Shown piece by piece: positions 1 to 8,562 of a stretch of 47,819 nucleotides of DNA. Positions within the stretch are counted from its first letter, which is position 1, and each line of letters opens with the position of its first letter. The notes under the pieces are model-generated. The model saw nothing but the letters and a program-made list of their open reading frames with translations. It did no database searches and was not told the origin of the DNA. The DNA is from Paracraurococcus lichenis (GTDB lineage: Bacteria; Pseudomonadota; Alphaproteobacteria; Acetobacterales; Acetobacteraceae). The stretch is taken from contig NZ_JAUTWS010000046.1 of NCBI RefSeq assembly GCF_030657435.1, positions 1 through 47,819 of the forward strand, given 5' to 3'. The position numbers were made by a program, and so were the translations under genes.

Positions 1-837
1 CTGGATCTTCTCCCACAGATGGCTGTCGTAAGTTCCGGTGATGCCGTTCTCGCCAAGCTGGGAGGCGCCGATGCCCCGCAGTGGGATCCGGACATAGTCG
101 GTGGTTCGGATGCGCTCGAAGGCCACCATGAGCCGCCGCTGGCCGTACTGCAGGCCGCTGCTCAGGTAGCCTTCGATGACGGCGCCAGGCCAAAGCAGGA
201 AGTTCGTCCCGTCCTCCGAGCGCACCGCGGCGTCGATGGTGCAGGTGATAGGGCCCTGCGCCTCACTGTTTATCGGCCCGTCCGGCGTGCAGGAGATCGG
301 CGTGTGGCTCGGGATGGTGAACTCGGGATGCTCGTTCACCCAGGGCGCCGCCCGGTTCACCCCCGGCCGCTCTCCCTCGCGCTGCGCAACCTGCTGCTGG
401 GCACCTTGCCGGGCGGCAGCGCGGCTCTTCTCGACTTCCTCGGCCTTGGTGCGGGCCGCCTCGGCACGATTGGTGCTCGCGAGGGCCGAAGCCTCCCGCA
501 CGACGACCACCGCCCGAGTGCTCGCCGGTGGTGGAGTGGACGGGCCGGCTGCCGGTGCCGGAGCCGCCGCCGCGCCGGTGCTGGCCTCGGGCACAGCAGG
601 TCGCAGCGGGGGAGGGGGCGGGGTAGTGACGACCGCCGCCGCCGGCTCCTGCATCACCCGCTGGCCCGTCATGGCGCATGTGGTGAGGGTGATGGCCACG
701 GGCAGGCCTGTGCCGAGCAGTACCCAAGGCCATACCCGGCGCCGAGGCCGCTCACGCGATGCTTCGGCTTCGCCAGTCTCCTCGTAGAGGCAGTCGAGTT
801 CGTCGTCATCCTCCTGCAGGTCAGTAACGGGGGCCAC
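1..837 (-). CDS. virB10: VirB10, N-terminal part (continues across the window ends)
   Basis: VirB10 links the inner-membrane ATPases to the outer-membrane pore of the type IV secretion channel. The frame opens at a GTG at 837 that overlaps the end of virB9 and runs 279 complete codons to position 1 without a stop. It shows an acidic cytoplasmic N-terminus, one membrane segment near residues 30-45 (VWPWVLLGTGLPVAITL), a long Pro/Ala-rich periplasmic linker (residues about 55-115), and the start of the beta-barrel domain (for example HTPISCTPDGPINSEAQG, LWPGAVIEG, RIPLRGIG). The last residues at the edge are YDSHLWEKIQ. The missing C-terminus is found at 47505-47819 on the same strand and joins in frame, giving 383 residues. 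The split is therefore a linearisation artefact, not a broken gene. Confidence 0.93.
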   Translation of the reverse strand, partial: MAPVTDLQEDDDELDCLYEETGEAEASRERPRRRVWPWVLLGTGLPVAITLTTCAMTGQRVMQEPAAAVVTTPPPPPLRPAVPEASTGAAAAPAPAAGPSTPPPASTRAVVVVREASALASTNRAEAARTKAEEVEKSRAAARQGAQQQVAQREGERPGVNRAAPWVNEHPEFTIPSHTPISCTPDGPINSEAQGPITCTIDAAVRSEDGTNFLLWPGAVIEGYLSSGLQYGQRRLMVAFERIRTTDYVRIPLRGIGASQLGENGITGTYDSHLWEKIQ

Positions 838-1819
838 GACGCACCGTCCTCACAATGTTCGGGCTGATCGTGCCGGTGCCCGGGTTGGCGCCGTAGGGGT
901 CGAAGCCGATGTTGCGAACCTCGGTCGCCTTGGTCGGGGTGCGGCGGAAGCACAGCACAGGGAAGGTGCCGTGGATGCGGAACAGGCCGGGCCCGAGGGT
1001 GTCTCGCGTCACCAAGGCCTCGCTCTCGGCGCCATCGCACTTGCCCGTCTCGGACTTGTAGACGTTCGGCACAGGCAGCCCGACGTCAAACCGGACCACG
1101 GTATCGAGGCCGTTGTCGGAGATTTCGAGCGGCTGGGTCTCTGCGTCGCCCCGAGCGATGTACTGCCAGTTGCGCGGATGCGGCCCGTAGAACGCCTCCT
1201 GCCGCAGCGTGCCGGCCAAGCGGTTCGAGGTCTGCACCGCGGCAGGCTGGGCCGGGGAGCCGTCCACCGCGATGCGCGGGGCTGGCCGCGGCGGCGGGTT
1301 CTGCTGGGCCGTATAGCTGAACCGCAGCAGCAGCATGGTGTCGGCATTGGCTGCCTTGCGCTTGGCCTCGTCAGGCTCGTCCGTTTCAGACAGCAGTGCC
1401 GCGCCGGCCTTGCCCGGGTTCGGCGCCAGGGCGTCGAGTTGAAAAAGGTGGTTCAGCACCTTGCCGTCGCGCATCTGCACCGGGACGGTCATCACCGTGC
1501 TTGGCAGGTCGGAGCGCAGCGCTTGCAGTTGCAGGGTGTTGGCGTCCGGTACGATCTGCCATTCCTTGGGCTTGTTGTCGTCGCCTTCCTTCCTCGCGGC
1601 GATCATGGCGCCGGCCGGATCGAGGATGGTGCTGCCCTCGGCGAACAGGATGGTGACGTGGGCCCCGACGCGGGCCGGCACGCGATAGACCTGCACCTCG
1701 TCGTAGGGAGCGCATCGTACCCGCGGATCGCCGGCGGCCGAGCAAGCTGGCGGGTCCACCATGGCAAGGGCAGGACTGGCGAGGATGGCGGCAGCGGAGG
1801 CGAGCAGCAGGTGGCGCAT
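821..1819 (-). CDS. virB9: VirB9 outer-membrane core protein
   Basis: This 332-residue protein begins with a clear signal peptide (MRHLLLASAAAILASPALA). A VirB9/TrbG-like N-terminal domain follows, with the typical run ARVGAHVTILFAEGSTI. A Pro-rich linker (NPPPRPAPRIAVDGSP) leads to a C-terminal beta-rich domain that includes RNWQYIARGD and ending in FDPYGANPGTGTISP. In the family the C-terminal domain binds VirB7 and forms the outer-membrane ring with VirB10. It lies between virB8 (11 nt upstream) and virB10 (overlapping), as in canonical virB operons. Family assignment is strong from architecture and order. Confidence 0.93.
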   Translation of the reverse strand: MRHLLLASAAAILASPALAMVDPPACSAAGDPRVRCAPYDEVQVYRVPARVGAHVTILFAEGSTILDPAGAMIAARKEGDDNKPKEWQIVPDANTLQLQALRSDLPSTVMTVPVQMRDGKVLNHLFQLDALAPNPGKAGAALLSETDEPDEAKRKAANADTMLLLRFSYTAQQNPPPRPAPRIAVDGSPAQPAAVQTSNRLAGTLRQEAFYGPHPRNWQYIARGDAETQPLEISDNGLDTVVRFDVGLPVPNVYKSETGKCDGAESEALVTRDTLGPGLFRIHGTFPVLCFRRTPTKATEVRNIGFDPYGANPGTGTISPNIVRTVRRGPRY

Positions 1820-1830
1820 GAGGTTCTCCG

Positions 1831-2616
1831 TCAGCGGCAGGTGGTTGGGTCGATGGGGGTTGGGTCGACGTCGCGGCTGCGACCAACGAACATGATGTCA
1901 GCGGTCGGGTACTGGAGGTGCAGCGAGGTCGGCAGGCTTTTCACGGCCGAGTAGGACAACCGGATCAATCGGCGAGCGCACTGCGGCTGCTCCCCAGGCC
2001 GCGCCGCGACGATGATGGTCGGGACAACGATCGCGGTGGTGCCGGTGCGGATGGGCTTGCCGGTAGCGACCCGCTTCCAGCCATTGGTGCCGAAGAGAGC
2101 CTGCGCACTGTCCTTGTTCGTTGGATCCCATTCGGAGACGACTTCCTGGCGCAGCATCGCGGCCGAGAGCCCGGCGCAATAGTCGTACTGGCTCTGCGCC
2201 TCGACCCAGCTATATCCCTCGCAGGCGCGGACGAACTGCGCGGCGGTGCCAAGGATCAGCGCCTCGCGCTTGCTCTCCGGAAGGTCCCAGGTGCTCTCGA
2301 AGACGGCGGCCGTGTGGTCGGTGTCGTTCAGCACCGTGAAGTGGTGCACGTCGCGCCGCAGCGGGTAAGTGCCGCTCCACCCCCAGGCCATGGCCGCGGC
2401 CGAGATCCAGCCCGCCACACCCACGCCGACGCCAATGCGCCGCCACGTCCTCGTGGTCGCCTCACGGTCACGGGCATCGCGCCGGCCGGCGGCCAAATCC
2501 TTCCGAAGCTCGAACATCTCGTCCGCCGACGGCGTAAACAGGGCGCGCGGCGGCGGGGGCAGTTCGGCCACGACCTGGTTGCCGGTGGCGCCGGCGGCCG
2601 GCAGGGCGTCGCTCAC
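1831..2616 (-). CDS. virB8: VirB8 inner-membrane assembly factor
   Basis: This 261-residue protein has a short cytoplasmic N-terminus, one membrane segment at about residues 61-80 (IGVGVGVAGWISAAAMAWGW), and a periplasmic domain of about 180 residues with the NTF2-like fold expected of VirB8. Visible signs are HFTVLNDTDHTA near the start of the domain, an aromatic-rich middle (YSWVEAQSQYDYCAGLS) and WDPTNKDSAQALFG. VirB8 nucleates assembly of the secretion channel and contacts VirB9 and VirB10, which are encoded immediately downstream. The ATG overlaps the stop of the lipoprotein gene upstream by a few bases, suggesting translational coupling. Confidence 0.9.
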   Translation of the reverse strand: MSDALPAAGATGNQVVAELPPPPRALFTPSADEMFELRKDLAAGRRDARDREATTRTWRRIGVGVGVAGWISAAAMAWGWSGTYPLRRDVHHFTVLNDTDHTAAVFESTWDLPESKREALILGTAAQFVRACEGYSWVEAQSQYDYCAGLSAAMLRQEVVSEWDPTNKDSAQALFGTNGWKRVATGKPIRTGTTAIVVPTIIVAARPGEQPQCARRLIRLSYSAVKSLPTSLHLQYPTADIMFVGRSRDVDPTPIDPTTCR

Positions 2617-2804
2617 CGAACGCCTCCGAGGCCGGTAGCTTCCGCAGCGCCGAGCGGCGGGCGGGCGATCTCATTCCCATTCCACGCCCATTGCCCGGCA
2701 TTGAGTTGGCGCCAATCGCCGCCGGGGGTGACCAGTGCCGGGCGATCCTTGGACGAGCTACAGGCGGCGAGAAGAAGGGCGGTGACGATCAGCAGGGCGC
2801 GCAT
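2613..2804 (-). CDS. virB7: VirB7-like small outer-membrane lipoprotein
   Basis: Starting at the ATG at 2804, the product is 63 residues and opens with a textbook lipoprotein signal (MRALLIVTALLLAACSSS, lipobox LAAC). The mature part is short and Trp-containing (GGDWRQLNAGQWAWNGNEIA). Size, lipobox and position between virB6 and virB8 fit VirB7, which anchors VirB9 in the outer membrane. The open frame extends upstream, but a longer protein would bury the signal peptide, so the internal start is preferred. VirB7 proteins are too short and diverged for sequence alone; the call rests on lipobox and synteny. Confidence 0.85.
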   Translation of the reverse strand: MRALLIVTALLLAACSSSKDRPALVTPGGDWRQLNAGQWAWNGNEIARPPLGAAEATGLGGVR

Positions 2805-2814
2805 GTCGAACCTC

Positions 2815-3969
2815 TCACGATCCATACGGACGGGGGCGGGCAGGGCTGGCGACAGAGGTGGCCTGACGAGCGATGGCACCGCCGGGCCCACCTGAGCCGC
2901 GCGGCGGACGGCCTTGCGGACCAGGACCGGAACCTGGGCCGCGCCCCGAAGGCCCGCCCCGCCCGCCGCCATGGATGTGCTGCATCATGTTGCGAATTGT
3001 ATTGGTGGTGCCGGCGACCAGCGCGTAAGCGCCGCGCGCCGCAGTGCCGGCGGCCCTGCCGGTGGGGCCAGCAAGGTCGGGCACGATGGTGGGGGCCATG
3101 CCCGAGCCGCCGATCTGGTAGGCCAGCAGAGAGGCGTAGCCCATCAGCAGCAATCCGACGCAGCAGACGATGGCGATGAAGTGCAAGACCCGATACGACT
3201 GCAGCGGCCCAGGGGTGTCGGCCGAGGTCATCGGCGGATCAACCAGGGCGTCGAGCATGACAAGTTCGCTCTGGAGCGACATCTGCGTCACCGCAACGAG
3301 CATCACGCCGGCCAGGATCAGCGAGACAATCTTCCCTAGCCACCGATCGAAGAACGGCCGGGTCCGATCGAACAGCGCCAACATGAGGAAGACGGGCGCG
3401 AAGCCGATCAGCATGCCGCGCAGGACGCTGGTCACGAGATAGCCGACGAGACACCCCATGATCTGGATGCCCGTCGCGGCAACGACCATTATGAACGAGG
3501 CATGGCCGAACAAGTCGTAATAGCTGACCTTGCTCCACAAGGCCGCAACGCGCTTCCATCCGTGGGCCCAGAGCGCATCAAGGTCGGTGCCGAAGTTCCC
3601 GGGCATGGTCAGGCCGAAGTCAGCAGGCGAGGCAGTATTCTCACCCGCGAACCCGGCGCTCGTCAGGGTGCGGGTGAGCCAGCCGGGAAGCGACACGCCG
3701 AAGAAGTCGCGGACATACTGGTTCAGCAGCGGCGTCGAGAGAGCGAGGGAGACGAGCAGGGCCATCGCCACGCCACGGCGGATCAGGTACTTCAACTCTT
3801 GCTCGTTGTCGCCAACCAGAAAACGCCAGCCGGTCACCAGGCACCAAGCCGTCAGGGCGATGATGGCTGCCGCTCCCATCTCGCGGACGAAGGCCTCCAG
3901 CAGCCGGTCCGTTGCTCCGACGACGGCGCGGTCCCAGAAATCGACGATGCTGGCGATGTCGGGTTTCAC
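2815..3969 (-). CDS. virB6: VirB6 polytopic inner-membrane channel protein
   Basis: The GTG at 3969 overlaps the stop of the upstream gene and gives 384 residues. The central part holds several membrane segments, including MGAAAIIALTAWCLVTG, VAMALLVSLALST, ASFIMVVAATGIQIMGCL, GMLIGFAPVFLMLALF, IVSLILAGVMLVAV and VLHFIAIVCCVGLLLMGYA. A large periplasmic loop carries aromatic residues, and a Gly/Pro/Arg-rich cytoplasmic tail of about 60 residues ends the protein. The segment RTRPFFDRWLGKIVSL is typical of VirB6/TrbL. VirB6 contributes to the inner-membrane part of the substrate path. The longer frame from 4059 would add an Arg/Cys-rich N-terminus with no VirB6 character. Confidence 0.9.
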   Translation of the reverse strand: MKPDIASIVDFWDRAVVGATDRLLEAFVREMGAAAIIALTAWCLVTGWRFLVGDNEQELKYLIRRGVAMALLVSLALSTPLLNQYVRDFFGVSLPGWLTRTLTSAGFAGENTASPADFGLTMPGNFGTDLDALWAHGWKRVAALWSKVSYYDLFGHASFIMVVAATGIQIMGCLVGYLVTSVLRGMLIGFAPVFLMLALFDRTRPFFDRWLGKIVSLILAGVMLVAVTQMSLQSELVMLDALVDPPMTSADTPGPLQSYRVLHFIAIVCCVGLLLMGYASLLAYQIGGSGMAPTIVPDLAGPTGRAAGTAARGAYALVAGTTNTIRNMMQHIHGGGRGGPSGRGPGSGPGPQGRPPRGSGGPGGAIARQATSVASPARPRPYGS

Positions 3970-4247
3970 CGCGCGTCGAGCCTCCGGGCTTCGCCGGCAG
4001 CGGCGCACGCACGGGCACTGGGCCGCCCCGTGGGCCGGCTGCACATCGACAGCACCCAATCGCGGGTCCAGGGCGTGCCAGCGTAGAACAGCGGGTTGCC
4101 GGGGTCAGACCGAGGATGAGCGCGGATGAAGGCGTCGGCTTGCCGCGTCATGGCGCGAGCGTCGGCAGCGCGTGCCTCGCGGCTCTCTCGTGCCAGGGCA
4201 GGGGAGGCGACCGCCAGCAGCACCGCCACGACGAACCGGCCCCTCAT
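3966..4247 (-). CDS. Small exported protein between virB5 and virB6
   Basis: This 93-residue protein has a signal peptide (MRGRFVVAVLLAVASPALA) and a mature part with two cysteines (LSMCSRPTGR, ARACAAAGE), so it is probably periplasmic and may form a disulfide. Its start overlaps the end of virB5 and its stop overlaps the GTG of virB6, so it is embedded in the operon. Many T4SS operons carry a small entry-exclusion or pilus accessory protein at exactly this place. That role is inference from position; I do not recognise the family. Coding status is well supported by the overlaps and signal peptide. Confidence 0.75.
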   Translation of the reverse strand: MRGRFVVAVLLAVASPALARESREARAADARAMTRQADAFIRAHPRSDPGNPLFYAGTPWTRDWVLSMCSRPTGRPSARACAAAGEARRLDAR

Positions 4248-5089
4248 GGGATCAAGCTCGCGGTGACGGGGATGTAGCGGGCTCGGCGCCGCGCAAGGAC
4301 CGCGTCCGCCTCCCGCACCATGTCCTCAGCGCTCTTGCGGTTTCGCTGCTCGTCCTGCTGCTTGCGCCGCTCCTGCTCGGCCTGGTTCGTCATCTCCAAG
4401 GCTTTGAGTTGATTGGCCTGGGTCTGCGCAAAGGCCACTTCCGCCAGCAGGCGGTTGTTCAAGTCAGCGCGCTCTGCGGTGGTGGCCTGCTTGCCGATCT
4501 GTCCCGCGAGTTCGCCTAAGCCGTCGATCCGGCGGGCATTTCCCTCATATCCCTGCTGTGTCATGGCAAGCTGGGCGGCGTTGGAAGACGCCTCCTCCCG
4601 CAGCCGCACCGCATCAGGATCGTCGCCTTCGGGGCGATAGACGAGGTTGCGTTGGAGGAAGTCATTCATCAGGCCGGACAACTGGAAGCTGGCCGGGTCG
4701 AAGCCGAGCGCGCCGGCGAGCGCATCGCGGACTTGGTTGCTGTCGCCGGGCAAGGGTGCTCGGACGTTCGCCCGCACAAGGGACATGGCGAAGTTCTGTA
4801 AGTAGGTTGGGTCAGTAAAGTTGTGGTAGAGTTGGACGCCCTGGTTCACCTGTTCCACACCGTTGCGGATGATCGCCGTCCCCTGCGTGATGGTCTTCGC
4901 CATCTGCGCTCCCTGGGTGATCCAGCGAGCCGTTGTCTCGGCGGCTTCCTTGCCGACCAGGGCGTTCAGCGCGACGTCCACCACGGGAATGCCAGCGGCG
5001 CCAGCGAGCCCAGAGGCCAGGGTGGCGCAGGCGGCGGACGACAGCACGAAGGCGGCCAGCGGTCCGCGGCGAAAAGCGGGATGGGTCAC
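4244..5089 (-). CDS. virB5: VirB5/TrbJ-like minor pilus protein
   Basis: From the GTG at 5089, one base after the upstream stop, the product is 281 residues. It has an N-terminal export signal (LAAFVLSSAACATLASGLAGA) and then a helical, Gln/Ala-rich body typical of VirB5/TrbJ: AAETTARWITQGAQMAKTI, NGVEQVNQGVQLYHNF and a long helix near the C-terminus ending in RRKQQDEQRNRKSAEDM. VirB5 sits at the pilus tip and may mediate recipient contact. A longer in-frame start at 5248 would put unrelated Cys/Arg-rich sequence ahead of the signal peptide and overlap the upstream gene by about 150 nt, so it is rejected. Confidence 0.85.
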   Translation of the reverse strand: MTHPAFRRGPLAAFVLSSAACATLASGLAGAAGIPVVDVALNALVGKEAAETTARWITQGAQMAKTITQGTAIIRNGVEQVNQGVQLYHNFTDPTYLQNFAMSLVRANVRAPLPGDSNQVRDALAGALGFDPASFQLSGLMNDFLQRNLVYRPEGDDPDAVRLREEASSNAAQLAMTQQGYEGNARRIDGLGELAGQIGKQATTAERADLNNRLLAEVAFAQTQANQLKALEMTNQAEQERRKQQDEQRNRKSAEDMVREADAVLARRRARYIPVTASLIP

Positions 5090-5090
5090 G

Positions 5091-5408
5091 TCAGCGTCCC
5101 CCCACGCGAAAGGACTGCCGGGCAGCGGTACGCGCCAGCAGGCGGTCCGCATAGCGGTTGATGGCGGATCCGATGAAACGCAGCAGCGGGAAAGCGCCGC
5201 TAATGCCGCCGATCCAGCCGCCCGCAACCATGCAGGGAGGGACGGCAACGCAGATCATCCGGCCAATCTCATCCGGTCCCCACGGATGAAACGGGTCCAG
5301 CGACATGAGCATGGTCGCCACCGTAGCGGATCCTGCTCCCCCAATGACGCCGCCGACGACGCCCTTGAGAGCGCCCATCACCGCATCTGATGCTATGCGC
5401 GCGTTCAT
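5091..5408 (-). CDS. Small membrane protein between virB4 and virB5
   Basis: This 105-residue protein starts at an ATG overlapping the virB4 stop (ATGA). It has a glycine-rich hydrophobic stretch (MGALKGVVGGVIGGAGSATVATMLMSL) and a second one (CMVAGGWIGGISGAFPLLRFIGSAI), so two membrane segments are likely. The C-terminus is basic (RYADRLLARTAARQSF). It lies 1 nt from virB5 and is clearly a member of the operon. No VirB family is recognised. It could be an accessory subunit of the VirB3/VirB4 complex, but that is inference from position only. Confidence 0.75.
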   Translation of the reverse strand: MNARIASDAVMGALKGVVGGVIGGAGSATVATMLMSLDPFHPWGPDEIGRMICVAVPPCMVAGGWIGGISGAFPLLRFIGSAINRYADRLLARTAARQSFRVGGR

Positions 5409-7846
5409 TCTGCGGCCTCCAAAACTGGTTGCTTGGCCCGCTCCGCATCCTTGGCCGCCTGACGGGCGGCTTCGGCCATGGCGCGCGCATGGGCCTGCGG
5501 CGCGCGCTGTAGGAAGATCGGCACCCACGCCTCCGGATCGGGACCGACTTCGGCGATGATGCGATCCAATTCGTCGCCGGTGGACGAGCGTCCGGACAGC
5601 ATCCAGAGGTGCTGCTTGATCGAGGATAGGTCGAAGTCGAGGACGACGCTCGCGCCGGCCCGGCTGATGACGAAGCGCTTCGGGCCGCGAGTGAAGTCTT
5701 GTGTGACCATGCGGAACATCACCGGCGTGAAGCCGATAGCCTGATACTCGTCCCAGTCCGCCTCCTTGTTGGCGAAGCTGATCTTGGTCGGCGTCTGCTG
5801 CTTGATGACGTCGCCGATCTTGCTGGCGAGCAGCGCGCCGGGCGACTGCGAGGCCATGACGACGACGCCGTTCTTCTTCCGGATGGTCGATAGATTGTCG
5901 CCGATGATGTCCTCGAACTCGGGAATCTTGAGTGCCTGGGCCAGCTCGTCCCAATAGAGGAAGAGCGGCTCGCCGGTCGCCAAGCGCCGCACCCGCCACG
6001 ACAGGTCGGCGAGGATTGGCCCGCACACCTCCGGGTGTTCGAGCAGGGCGGTGGTGTCAAAGCCGGCGCAGCGGCGCGTCAGGTCCACCTCGTCCCGCTC
6101 GTTGGCGAAGACCCAACCCAGCGTGCCGCCCTCGCACCAGGGTTCCAGCCAGGCGCCGGCGCCTTGGTTGTTCCGCCAGCCCATGATCTGCCGCACGCAG
6201 GCCCAGGACCGCATGGCCGGCGGCATCCGCAGTTGCTGCGCAATGGCCCGGTTGAGGCGGTCCACCTCCTCAGGTGTCCAGGCGAAGTCCTCCGGCGCTT
6301 TGGCATTGATCGCCGCAGTGAACAGCTTGACCAGGTGCCCGTGATCTTCTGGGGTGTTGCGGGCAGCCTTGAGCGGGGCGAGGCCGGACGGCACGCCGTA
6401 CCGCAGGGTCAGGTAGCTGCCGCCCATGCCGAGGATGCAGGGTTTGGAGCCCTGGTCCTTGTCGAACATGATCCCGCGGGCGTTCAGCCGCTCCACCGCG
6501 CCCAGCAGCAGCACGCAGGCCAGCACCGACTTGCCCTCGCCCGTCATGCCCAACAGCAAGGTTGAGCCGACCTCGCCACGGTGAAGGTTGTGCCGGTAGA
6601 GGGTGCCGCCCGTGGTCCGGAAATCGGCGACGTAGTCCCCCCACAGCGGGTCGTCGTCACCGGGCGGGTAGTTGTGCAGCGGCGCCACGGCAGCGAAGTT
6701 CAACGAGGTGAAGTTGTCCCGGCGGGCGATCTTGTGCCAGCAGCCCGGGGCCTGCGCTGCCCAGGCGGCTTCCAGGTTGAGGTCCTCCTGCACCGGGCTC
6801 ATACTGGCGTCTTTGAGGACGGTCACGGCATGGTTGGTGAGGTCGTTCAGTCGCGGACGGGTAGGGGCATAGACCGCGACAGAGAGGTGCATGGAGCCAA
6901 GCACCCATTCCTTGCGGTGGAACTCCTTCCGCGCCGCGCCAATGCTGCCGACGTCGTCCTCTTCCTCCTCGCCGGCGGTTTTCGCGTGACCCTGCCGGCG
7001 CTTCATGATGGTGCGGGCGATGGTTGAACTCTTGAACCCGAAGGTCGCGGTGATGACGCAGGTGCCGGGGAAGCTCAGCAGCCCGTTGAGAACCCCTGGC
7101 TCCATACCCTCGGGCCATGCGGTGAAGCCCAGCATCGTGCCGAAGTAGCGGGCCGCCGCCCCATTGCCTGGCGTGCGGATCTCGATGGTGCGGGCGCCGG
7201 GAGTGAAGATCGGTCGGTCGCGCAGGATGGCGCGGCCGATGCGGCTGCCGCGCGCCGGCATGGGCACCCGATCATAGCGGCCGTACAGGATGATGCCGAC
7301 CGCCTCGGCGACCTGGCTGTACCAGCGCAGCACGCCGTTCCGCCGGCGCTCCGCGCGCAGGCCGAGCGGGGCGATGCCGTAGAGGGCGAGGTCGCTCTCC
7401 AGTACAGCGCAGATTTCGTCCATCCGCCGAATGTCCTCCGGCGTCGGCATGCCGGTCTTCCCGCCGAACAGCCGGCCGAAGCCGGACGAGCGGAGCGTGA
7501 CCGAGATGTAGATCGTGTTCCGGGTCAGGCCGTGGCCGAGGACGTGCTGGCGGTAGTCCTGGTCGAACTGACGCGGCCAGGTGTGGCGCATATCGCCAGC
7601 CTGGGGGACGCCATGCTCCATCAGCTTGCATACATGGACGCCGATGGTGAGGTTCGGGTGCGCGATGCTGCCGAGCGTGCTCTTCAGGCGGTTGTGCAGC
7701 CGGCCGATGGAGCGGTTCGTCTCCAACTCCCAGGGAAGGCCTGAAACCTGGTAGACGCGAACTTGCGTCCCGCCGTCGCGCAGGATCGTGCGCTCGTCAT
7801 GATGCGCCCAATAAGGAAGAAGCTCGTCCGAGGTCCGGAGCGGCAT
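5405..7846 (-). CDS. virB4: VirB4 conjugation ATPase
   Basis: This 813-residue protein has normal VirB4 length. The N-terminal half is the CagE/TrbE/VirB domain (for example SGLPWELETNRSIGRLHNRL). The C-terminal half is a RecA-like ATPase with Walker A GMTGEGKS at about residues 433-440 and Walker B in PLFLYWDELAQAL, followed by the motif GVVVMASQSPGAL. VirB4 powers pilus assembly and substrate transfer at the inner membrane. It overlaps the next gene by ATGA. The upstream virB3 stops 3 nt before the ATG. Assignment is firm. Confidence 0.96.
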   Translation of the reverse strand: MPLRTSDELLPYWAHHDERTILRDGGTQVRVYQVSGLPWELETNRSIGRLHNRLKSTLGSIAHPNLTIGVHVCKLMEHGVPQAGDMRHTWPRQFDQDYRQHVLGHGLTRNTIYISVTLRSSGFGRLFGGKTGMPTPEDIRRMDEICAVLESDLALYGIAPLGLRAERRRNGVLRWYSQVAEAVGIILYGRYDRVPMPARGSRIGRAILRDRPIFTPGARTIEIRTPGNGAAARYFGTMLGFTAWPEGMEPGVLNGLLSFPGTCVITATFGFKSSTIARTIMKRRQGHAKTAGEEEEDDVGSIGAARKEFHRKEWVLGSMHLSVAVYAPTRPRLNDLTNHAVTVLKDASMSPVQEDLNLEAAWAAQAPGCWHKIARRDNFTSLNFAAVAPLHNYPPGDDDPLWGDYVADFRTTGGTLYRHNLHRGEVGSTLLLGMTGEGKSVLACVLLLGAVERLNARGIMFDKDQGSKPCILGMGGSYLTLRYGVPSGLAPLKAARNTPEDHGHLVKLFTAAINAKAPEDFAWTPEEVDRLNRAIAQQLRMPPAMRSWACVRQIMGWRNNQGAGAWLEPWCEGGTLGWVFANERDEVDLTRRCAGFDTTALLEHPEVCGPILADLSWRVRRLATGEPLFLYWDELAQALKIPEFEDIIGDNLSTIRKKNGVVVMASQSPGALLASKIGDVIKQQTPTKISFANKEADWDEYQAIGFTPVMFRMVTQDFTRGPKRFVISRAGASVVLDFDLSSIKQHLWMLSGRSSTGDELDRIIAEVGPDPEAWVPIFLQRAPQAHARAMAEAARQAAKDAERAKQPVLEAAE

Positions 7847-7849
7847 GCG

Positions 7850-8236
7850 TCAGTCCTCGGGCAGGGTGATGTGGCGAGGCCGGCCGCCAACGCTGCCCAG
7901 GGGCAGGGACGAGACGGTCGAGCCGCCCCAAAGGCGACCACGCTTGCCGCCCGGCCGCATCACGACCGGATCCGGCGTCCACCAGGCGCCCGTGGCGTAC
8001 TGCCACAGGGTCGCCAGCTTCTTCAGGTCGCCATTGAACCACCGCTGCGCCGCCGCCCAGGCGATCGGCAGCACGGCGATGGAGAACGGATGCACCAGCA
8101 CCGCCGAAGCTGCACCTGCAATCAAGCCGGCGATGCTCAGACCGAGAGGCACGCCGCCCGGCGCCGCAGCGCGCGAGATTGGGTACACAGGGTCGCTGTG
8201 TGGAGGATCGTCGTCCCAATCGGGCGGCGCGCTCAT
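7850..8236 (-). CDS. virB3: VirB3-like inner-membrane protein
   Basis: The ATG at 8236 shares one base with the virB2 stop and gives 128 residues. A hydrophobic hairpin at about residues 25-60 (VPLGLSIAGLIAGAASAVLV and PFSIAVLPIAWAAAQRWF) and a basic C-terminal tail match VirB3, which partners VirB4 and is always encoded between virB2 and virB4. A much longer open frame exists to 8680, but it runs through virB2 in another frame and reads as Arg/His-rich shadow sequence. Assignment rests on the paired membrane segments and gene order. Confidence 0.85.
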   Translation of the reverse strand: MSAPPDWDDDPPHSDPVYPISRAAAPGGVPLGLSIAGLIAGAASAVLVHPFSIAVLPIAWAAAQRWFNGDLKKLATLWQYATGAWWTPDPVVMRPGGKRGRLWGGSTVSSLPLGSVGGRPRHITLPED

Positions 8237-8562
8237 CAGAGGGCGACCCCGCCGCCGCCGAGCAGGCGCTGACCGATAAATGCGCAGCCGGCGATGAAGC
8301 AGGTGCCGATGATACCACCGACGATCCAGCGCCCCTCTACCGGGTTGCCGCGCAGGTGCATGGCGCCGACCACGCCCCAATAGCCGAGGATCAGAGCGCC
8401 GAGCACGAGCAGCAGGAGATTGATGCCGTTGGAAATGACGGTGGTCGGATTGAGGTTGCCGCTGATGTTGACGCCTCCGGTCGTGATTTGAGCGAGTGCC
8501 GGCGAGGCTGCCGTGGTGGCAAGCAGGATGGCCGTGGTGATGCGCTTCGACGGGAAGGTCAT
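8236..8562 (-). CDS. virB2: VirB2/TrbC major pilin
   Basis: This 108-residue protein has the pilin layout: a signal peptide (MTFPSKRITTAILLATTAASPALA) and two hydrophobic helices (GINLLLLVLGALILGYWGVVGAM and WIVGGIIGTCFIAGCAFIG) separated by a short polar loop. The mature protein would polymerise as the conjugative pilus. Its ATG overlaps the stop of virB1 (ATGA) and its stop overlaps the start of virB3. Two cysteines lie in the second helix. Assignment is strong from size, topology and order. Confidence 0.92.
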   Translation of the reverse strand: MTFPSKRITTAILLATTAASPALAQITTGGVNISGNLNPTTVISNGINLLLLVLGALILGYWGVVGAMHLRGNPVEGRWIVGGIIGTCFIAGCAFIGQRLLGGGGVAL